Shown here: positions 7,540 through 11,488 of the stretch, one piece after another | Layout: each line of letters begins with the position of its first letter | Position numbering within the stretch: position 1 is the stretch's first letter | Made by a program: the position numbers and the translations under genes | The notes under the pieces: generated by a model | Seen by the model: the letters and a program-made list of their open reading frames with translations, nothing else | Database searches by the model: none | Told to the model about the DNA's origin: nothing | Assembly: GCA_030147905.1 (NCBI GenBank) | Contig: JASBUM010000208.1 | Span: 1 to 11,488 of the forward strand | DNA: 11,488 bases | Source of the DNA: Acidimangrovimonas sp. | Lineage (GTDB): Bacteria; Pseudomonadota; Alphaproteobacteria; Rhodobacterales; Rhodobacteraceae | Reading direction: 5' to 3'

Positions 7540-7548
7540 TGTGGATAA
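7540..7548 (-). promoter_or_regulatory. Single perfect DnaA-box sequence
   Basis: The minus strand reads TTATCCACA, the exact consensus DnaA box, in the 193-bp gap between the soxB stop and the small membrane-protein gene. Only one exact copy was noticed in the window. There is no origin-like AT-rich tract or cluster, so it may be a DnaA regulatory site or simply chance. Confidence 0.3.
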
Positions 7549-7645
7549 CCGACCCCGCGCCATCGGGCCGCGGCACCGGCGTGCGGCCCTGTGCGGCCGG
7601 AGCCTTCGCGCCGCGCGTTCGTGCGAATTCCCTGCCGCCTGCCCG

Positions 7646-8893
7646 TCAATGCGCCACCCCCGCCGCCACGCTCTCGTCGATGAAGCGGCCTTCGCGGAAG
7701 CGGTCGATGCCGAATTCGGCCGCCAGCGGCCCCGGCTCGCCCCGCGCCATCAGTTCCGCCATCGCCCAGCCCGAGCCGGGGATCGCCTTGAACCCGCCGG
7801 TGCCCCAGCCGCAATTGACGAAACAATTGCCCAGCGGCGTCTTCGAGATCAGGGGCGAGCGGTCGCCAGTCATGTCGACGATGCCGCCCCACTGGCGCAA
7901 CATCTTCAGCCGCGAGATCATGGGGAAGGTCTCGACCAGCGCGCGCAGGGTCTCCTCGACGTGGTGGAACGAGCCGCGCTGGGTGAAATTGTTGAACCCG
8001 TCGGTGCCGCCGCCGATCACCATCTCGCCCTTGTCGGATTGCGACATGTAGCCGTGGACCGTGTTGGCCATGACGACCACGTCCATGCAGGGCTTGATCG
8101 GCTCGCTGACCAGCGCCTGAAGCGCGACCGATTCGATCGGCAGCCGGAAACCGGCCATCTCGGCCAGCTGGCTGGAATGGCCCGCGACGACCAGGCCGAG
8201 CTTCTTGCAGCCGATGAAGCCGCGCGTCGTCTCCACCCCGGTCACCGCGCCGCCTTCGCTGCGCACGCCCGTGACCGCACATTGCTGGATGATGTCCATT
8301 CCCATCGCCGAGCAGGCCCGCGCATAGCCCCAGGCGACGGCATCGTGGCGAGCGGTGCCGCCGCGCGCCTGATAGAGCGCCCCCAGAACCGGATAGCGCG
8401 GCCCGTCAAGATTGATGATCGGCACCAGTTCCTTCACCCGTGCCGGCTCGATCCATTCGGTGGCGACGCCTTGCAGGTGATTGGCGTGCACGGTCCGCAG
8501 ATAGCCGCGCACCTCGTGGTGCGTCTGGGCCAGCATCAGAAGGCCGCGCGGGCTGAACATGACGTTGTAGTTGAGGTCCTGGCTGAGCGTCTCGTAAAGG
8601 CTGCGTGCCTTCTCGTAGATCGCGGCCGAAGGATCCTGCAGGTAGTTCGAGCGGATGATCGTGGTGTTGCGCCCAGTATTGCCGCCGCCCAGCCAGCCCT
8701 TCTCGATCACCGCGACATTGGTGATGCCGAAATTGCGCCCGAGGTAATAGGCGGTGGCGAGCCCGTGTCCGCCCGCGCCCACGATCACCACGTCATAGGT
8801 CTTCTTCGGTTCCGGAGAGGCCCAGGCGCGTTCCCAGCCCTGGTGATAGCGCAGCGCCTCGCGGGCGATGGCGAAGATCGAATAGCGTTTCAT
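7646..8893 (-). CDS. soxB: Sarcosine oxidase, beta subunit (FAD/FMN)
   Basis: This is the catalytic subunit that oxidises sarcosine in heterotetrameric sarcosine oxidase; the family carries non-covalent FAD and covalently bound FMN. The protein is 415 residues. Residues 1-30 hold the family leader MKRYSIFAIAREALRYHQGW. The FAD motif is VIVGAGGHGLATAYYL (36-51), and IEKGWLGGGNTGRNTTIIRS (63-82) is highly typical. H183 in GGTARHDAVAWG is the residue I expect to correspond to the FMN-linked histidine, though I could not align it. CGWGTGGFKAIPGSG (361-375) closes the FAD domain. The ATG at 8893 is preferred over an in-frame TTG at 8899 because relatives start MKRYS. Its ribosome site lies in a duplicated 11-bp segment. 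soxB is separated from soxDAG by about 650 bp. Confidence 0.96.
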   Translation of the reverse strand: MKRYSIFAIAREALRYHQGWERAWASPEPKKTYDVVIVGAGGHGLATAYYLGRNFGITNVAVIEKGWLGGGNTGRNTTIIRSNYLQDPSAAIYEKARSLYETLSQDLNYNVMFSPRGLLMLAQTHHEVRGYLRTVHANHLQGVATEWIEPARVKELVPIINLDGPRYPVLGALYQARGGTARHDAVAWGYARACSAMGMDIIQQCAVTGVRSEGGAVTGVETTRGFIGCKKLGLVVAGHSSQLAEMAGFRLPIESVALQALVSEPIKPCMDVVVMANTVHGYMSQSDKGEMVIGGGTDGFNNFTQRGSFHHVEETLRALVETFPMISRLKMLRQWGGIVDMTGDRSPLISKTPLGNCFVNCGWGTGGFKAIPGSGWAMAELMARGEPGPLAAEFGIDRFREGRFIDESVAAGVAH

Positions 8894-8901
8894 CGGCAAA
8901 T

Positions 8902-8924
8902 CATCCTTTCGGCATCCTTTCGGC
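8902..8924 (-). repeat. Tandem 11-bp duplication of the soxB Shine-Dalgarno region
   Basis: The plus-strand unit catcctttcgg occurs at 8902-8912 and again at 8913-8923, followed by one more c. On the mRNA this gives two copies of a GAAAGGATG-containing segment just before soxB. The nearer AAGGA lies about 10-11 bases from the ATG, a long but usable spacing; the farther copy lies 11 bases further out. Confidence 0.8.
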
Positions 8925-8954
8925 GCCCGCCGCCCCGGTTCTGGCGCATGCCCG

Positions 8955-8983
8955 ATCTAACGCCCCATCCGCCAGCGGCACAA
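8955..8983 (-). promoter_or_regulatory. Weak candidate promoter for soxB
   Basis: On the minus strand TTGTGC (8983-8978) and TTAGAT (8960-8955) are spaced by 17 bases, about 60 bp before the soxB ATG. Each matches the consensus at only three of six positions, so position and spacing are the main support. Confidence 0.2.
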
Positions 8984-8993
8984 TCGGGAAGAA

Positions 8994-9005
8994 TGCGACA
9001 TCGCA
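8994..9005. repeat. Short palindrome in the soxB/ccmI intergenic region
   Basis: TGCGA-CA-TCGCA is a 5-2-5 inverted repeat. It lies just upstream of the weak soxB promoter candidate and 13 bp from the 12-bp iterons. It has the shape of a small dimeric-regulator operator, but no regulator is identified. Confidence 0.35.
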
Positions 9006-9018
9006 CGCCCCGGCCCGA

Positions 9019-9065
9019 GTCACAATCCGCGTCACAATCCGCGTCACAATCCGCGTCACGGTCGC
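9019..9065. repeat. 12-bp iterons in the divergent soxB/ccmI region
   Basis: The unit gtcacaatccgc is repeated perfectly at 9019-9030, 9031-9042 and 9043-9054. A degraded fourth unit (gtcacggtcgc) follows at 9055-9065. The opposite strand carries GATTGTGAC in each unit. The array lies near the middle of the 295-bp region between the two divergent start codons, about 126 bp from soxB and 124 bp from ccmI. The spacing is close to one helical turn, so repeated motifs face nearly the same side of the DNA. Protein binding is inferred. Confidence 0.85.
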
Positions 9066-9153
9066 GGCGGGCGCTGGCGGCCGGGCATGCCGGGGGAAAT
9101 GTCGCGCGGGCCAACGCGGGCTGCGGCGGATTGCACCTTTTGCAAGGGGGCGA

Positions 9154-9192
9154 ATGGCTTTACATCTCGGTGTCGAAGGAGGAGGCCGATGA
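9154..9192 (+). CDS. Possible 12-codon leader ORF overlapping the ccmI start
   Basis: An ATG at 9154, preceded by AAGGGGG, opens a 12-residue frame ([12 protein letters not shown]). Its TGA at 9190-9192 lies inside the ATGATG of the ccmI start. Ribosomes finishing this frame would stop on the ccmI initiation site, and the ccmI Shine-Dalgarno sequence lies within it. It could couple translation or act as a short upstream ORF. A frame this short can occur by chance, so it is only a candidate. Confidence 0.3.
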   Translation: MALHLGVEGGGR

Positions 9193-10769
9193 TGTTCTGG
9201 ATCGCCACCGGTGGCGCAACGCTGATCGTGGCCGGCCTGTTGCTTCTCGCGCTGCGGCGCGGGGGCCCGGCCGCGGCGCCGGGCGCGGCCTACGACCTGC
9301 AGGTCTACCGCGACCAGTTGCGCGAGGTGGAGCGCGAACGGGAACGCGGCGTGGTCGACGCGGATGAGGCGGAACGCCTGCGTGCCGAGGTCGCACGGCG
9401 GGTGCTGGGCGCCGATCGCGACCTGGCGGAGGCGGAAGCCCCGCGGGAGGCGCCGCCTGCCGCCAACCGGATCGCCTTTGCGCTGATCGCCGTGGCGGGG
9501 CTCGGCGCGCTTTTGCTCTACGACCGGCTGGGCCTGCCCGGCGCACGCGACTTCCCCATTGCCGAACGTCTCGCCGAGGCCCGCCAGATCCGTGCGGACC
9601 GGATCTCGCAGAAACAGGCCGAGGCGCGCCTGCCGGCCTTCAAGCCGCCTGCGGGGACCGATCCGCAATATCTCGCACTGATCGAGAAGCTGCGCGAGGC
9701 GGTGGCCGCGCGCCCCGATGACCTCAAAGGACAGGAGCTTCTCGTCAAGCACGAACTGCGCTTGGGCAATTACGCCGCGGCTTGGCGCGCCCAGGCGGCG
9801 GTCAACCGTCTGCGCGGACCGGCTGCGACCGCCGCCGATTACGCCCGCGAGGCCGGAATGATGATCCTCGCGGTTTCGGGCTATGTCTCGCCCCAGGCCG
9901 AGGCCGCGCTCGACCGGGCGCTGAAAAGCGATCCGAAGGACGGCGCGGCGCTTTACTACGTGGGGCTGATGTATGCCCAGACCGGACGCCCGGACTATGC
10001 CTTCGCGATCTGGCAACCGCTGCTTGCACGGTCCAAACCCACCGACCCGTGGGTCAAACCGATCCGCGGCCAGATCGAGGATGCAGCGCGGCTCGCCGGC
10101 ATCGACTACCGGCTTCCCGCAGGCGATGGCCTGCCCGGCCCGGATGCAGCGGCGATGGCGGCCGCGGCCAAGATGGATCCGGCCGAGCGACGCCAGATGA
10201 TTCGCGGCATGGTGGCCCAACTTGCCGACCGGATCGACCGGCGCGGCGGCACCGCCGAGGAATGGGCCCGGCTGATCCGCGCCTATGGCGTGCTGGGCGA
10301 AGACCGCAAGCAAAGCGAGGCGATCGCACGGGCCGAGGCTGCCTTTGCCGACCGGCCGGCCGATCTGGCACGCATCGAGGCCGCCGCGCGCACGCCCCTG
10401 CCCGCCACCACAGGCGCAGGCGGGGGGACAGGCGCGGCCGATAGGGGCATGGGCGGGACGGACGCCACCGGGCCGGATGCCGCTGCCCCGCGCGGCCCCT
10501 CGGCGGCCGATGTCGCCGCCGCAGGCGCGATGTCACCCGCCGAGCGCCAGACCATGATCCGTGGCATGGTCTCGAGCCTGGCCGAGCGGATCGCGGCACA
10601 GGGCGGAAGCCCCGCGCAATGGGCGCAGCTACTTACCGCCTACAGCGTGCTGGGTGAAACCGATAAGGCGCGAACCTTGTGGCAAAGGGCCCAGAAGGTC
10701 TTTGCCGGGCGCGCCTCCGATCTGGAGCCGGTCCTGCGCGCGGCACGAAAGGCCGGCCTGTCGGGATGA
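9189..10769 (+). CDS. ccmI: Cytochrome c biogenesis protein CcmI
   Basis: CcmI delivers apocytochromes c to the CcmF/CcmH haem-ligation complex at the inner membrane. The protein is 526 residues from the ATG at 9189, with AAGGAGG 6 bases upstream. Two transmembrane helices (about 3-22 and 95-112) enclose a charged, helix-prone loop containing [20 protein letters not shown] (35-54), the typical CcmI-1 part. The periplasmic CcmI-2 part has TPR-like helices (about 160-300), for example [15 protein letters not shown] (185-199) and [25 protein letters not shown] (251-275). A C-terminal module of about 85 residues occurs twice (about 314-402 and 437-524), separated by a Gly/Ala-rich linker. An in-frame ATG at 9087 is rejected because it lacks a ribosome site and the added residues look non-coding. 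ruvX follows with an ATGA overlap. Confidence 0.93.
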   Translation: MMFWIATGGATLIVAGLLLLALRRGGPAAAPGAAYDLQVYRDQLREVERERERGVVDADEAERLRAEVARRVLGADRDLAEAEAPREAPPAANRIAFALIAVAGLGALLLYDRLGLPGARDFPIAERLAEARQIRADRISQKQAEARLPAFKPPAGTDPQYLALIEKLREAVAARPDDLKGQELLVKHELRLGNYAAAWRAQAAVNRLRGPAATAADYAREAGMMILAVSGYVSPQAEAALDRALKSDPKDGAALYYVGLMYAQTGRPDYAFAIWQPLLARSKPTDPWVKPIRGQIEDAARLAGIDYRLPAGDGLPGPDAAAMAAAAKMDPAERRQMIRGMVAQLADRIDRRGGTAEEWARLIRAYGVLGEDRKQSEAIARAEAAFADRPADLARIEAAARTPLPATTGAGGGTGAADRGMGGTDATGPDAAAPRGPSAADVAAAGAMSPAERQTMIRGMVSSLAERIAAQGGSPAQWAQLLTAYSVLGETDKARTLWQRAQKVFAGRASDLEPVLRAARKAGLSG

Positions 10770-11239
10770 ACATTCACGAAACAGCCGAAGCGTTCGTGGC
10801 CGCTCTTGCACCGCGCCGGCCGCTGCTCGGGCTCGACCTGGGCACCAAGACGATCGGGCTTGCCCTTTCGGATCGCGACCGCCGCATCGCCAGCCCGTTT
10901 GACACCATCCGGCGGCGCAAGTTCACGCTGGACGCCGCAACCCTTCTCGATGTCGCGCAGAAACATGCGGTGGCAGGATTCGTCCTGGGGCTGCCGCGCA
11001 ACATGGACGGCACCGAAGGCCCGCGTTGCCAGGCGACACGCGCCTTCGCGCGCAATCTCGCCGGGCTGAGCGATCTGCCGATCACCTATTGGGACGAACG
11101 GCTGTCGACGGTGGCCGCCGAACGGGTGCTGCTGGAGGCGGATGCGTCACGAAAGCGTCGCAACCAGGTTATCGACCAGGTGGCCGCTGGCTATATACTG
11201 CAGGGAATGCTCGACAGGTTGCGCCATCTTGAGCAATGA
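10766..11239 (+). CDS. ruvX: RuvX/YqgF-family Holliday-junction-resolvase-like nuclease
   Basis: This is an RNase H-fold cytoplasmic protein of the YqgF family, implicated in 16S rRNA 5'-end maturation and resembling RuvC. It is 157 residues, close to the usual size. The family blocks are present: [16 protein letters not shown] (21-36, with D24), [14 protein letters not shown] (72-85), [12 protein letters not shown] (108-119, with E111) and [14 protein letters not shown] (133-146, with D137). D24, E111 and D137 are the expected acidic catalytic positions. The ATG at 10766 overlaps the ccmI stop (ATGA), so translation is probably coupled. A longer frame from 10679 is rejected because it lies within ccmI and lacks family similarity. 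A DUF1289 gene follows. Confidence 0.93.
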   Translation: MNIHETAEAFVAALAPRRPLLGLDLGTKTIGLALSDRDRRIASPFDTIRRRKFTLDAATLLDVAQKHAVAGFVLGLPRNMDGTEGPRCQATRAFARNLAGLSDLPITYWDERLSTVAAERVLLEADASRKRRNQVIDQVAAGYILQGMLDRLRHLEQ

Positions 11240-11274
11240 GCACGGCGCAGACAAGGGACGAGGCACGGCAGTGA
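11236..11274 (+). CDS. Possible 12-codon ORF bridging ruvX and the DUF1289 gene
   Basis: The ATG at 11236 overlaps the ruvX stop (ATGA) and encodes [12 protein letters not shown]. Its TGA at 11272-11274 overlaps the GTG start of the next gene (GTGA). Both ends look like translational coupling points, but a short chance frame in the 31-bp gap is equally plausible. No dedicated Shine-Dalgarno sequence was seen for it. Confidence 0.2.
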   Translation: MSTAQTRDEARQ

Positions 11275-11488
11275 GGGACAGCGATTTCCGGCAGGAGGGC
11301 GATAACGACAGCCCCTGCGTGAAGATCTGCGTGATCCATCCGCAGGCGCGGATCTGCGTGGGCTGCTACCGCAGCCTCGACGAGATCGGCGGCTGGCTTG
11401 CGATGTCGCGCGACGAACGCCGCGAGGTGATCGCCGCGCTTCCGGCCCGGGCGCAACTGGTGCAGCGCCGCCGGGGCGGGCGCAAGGC
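11271..11488 (+). CDS. DUF1289 cysteine-motif protein (partial, C-terminus cut off)
   Basis: This small protein of the DUF1289 family is annotated in some genomes as a predicted Fe-S protein; its function is unproven. The visible part is 72 codons, open to the right edge. Four cysteines, C16, C20, C29 and C32 (C-x3-C-x8-C-x2-C in SPCVKIC and ICVGCYRSL), form the family signature. They are followed by the helical block IGGWLAMSRDERREVIAALP (39-58) and a basic end (QRRRGGRK). The GTG at 11271 is chosen because GAGG lies 7 bases upstream. The frame is open further upstream, so another start is possible. It probably shares a transcript with ccmI and ruvX. Confidence 0.85.
   Translation, partial: MRDSDFRQEGDNDSPCVKICVIHPQARICVGCYRSLDEIGGWLAMSRDERREVIAALPARAQLVQRRRGGRK

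Noticed and set aside
7540..7548. Replication origin suggested by the DnaA box
   Set aside because: Only one box was seen, with no AT-rich unwinding tract and no dnaA, parAB or gidA-type neighbours in the window.
7550..7645. Terminator immediately after soxB
   Set aside because: The GGCCGCAC repeats here are direct rather than inverted, and no clean stem followed by a T-run was found.
9019..9065. CRISPR-like direct repeats
   Set aside because: The units are 12 bp and abut with no spacers, so this is a tandem iteron array.
7541..9367. 608-codon open frame on the plus strand opposite soxB
   Set aside because: It covers soxB, the intergenic iterons and the ccmI start in a different frame; its composition is that of a shadow, with no family motifs.
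8901..10313. 470-codon open frame on the minus strand opposite ccmI
   Set aside because: Its repeat-like TRIV stretch is just the 12-bp iterons read as codons. The rest is antisense to ccmI without recognisable motifs.

Overview
The window is a GC-rich stretch of a bacterial chromosome. The gene set and protein style point to an alphaproteobacterium, most likely Rhodobacterales: heterotetrameric sarcosine oxidase soxBDAG, an Fe-type superoxide dismutase starting MAFELPDLPY, and ccmI-ruvX-DUF1289. This assignment is inferred from family resemblance, not from a database search. Coding density is high, and no rRNA, tRNA, transposase, integrase or CRISPR array was seen.

Positions 1-8893 are read on the minus strand. 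In transcription order this arm holds soxB, a small membrane-anchored protein of unknown function, a rho-independent terminator, soxD-soxA-soxG, a secreted protein of unknown function, an Fe superoxide dismutase, a Tat-type metallophosphoesterase and a RarD-like EamA transporter cut by the left edge. Positions 9189-11488 are read on the plus strand: ccmI (cytochrome c maturation), ruvX (YqgF-family nuclease) and a DUF1289 cysteine-motif protein cut by the right edge. The two arms diverge from a 295-bp intergenic region at 8894-9188.

SoxB, SoxD, SoxA and SoxG together make the four-subunit flavoenzyme that oxidatively demethylates sarcosine to glycine. It releases H2O2, and the methyl group leaves as formaldehyde or as methylene-tetrahydrofolate. 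soxDAG is tightly coupled by an ATGA overlap and an 8-bp overlap. soxB, however, stands about 650 bp upstream, separated by the small gene and its terminator. The sodB, phosphoesterase and rarD genes look like one transcription unit (6-bp gap, then an ATGA overlap) behind a candidate promoter upstream of sodB. On the plus arm ccmI and ruvX share an ATGA overlap.

Most of the window is ordinary housekeeping or catabolic sequence. The points that stand out are the interrupted sox cluster, three perfect 12-bp iterons in the soxB/ccmI divergent region, a duplicated Shine-Dalgarno segment before soxB, a possible 12-codon leader ORF overlapping the ccmI start, an in-frame 12-bp minisatellite that expands a linker inside SoxA, and a duplicated C-terminal module in CcmI. 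I found no clear new multi-gene system.
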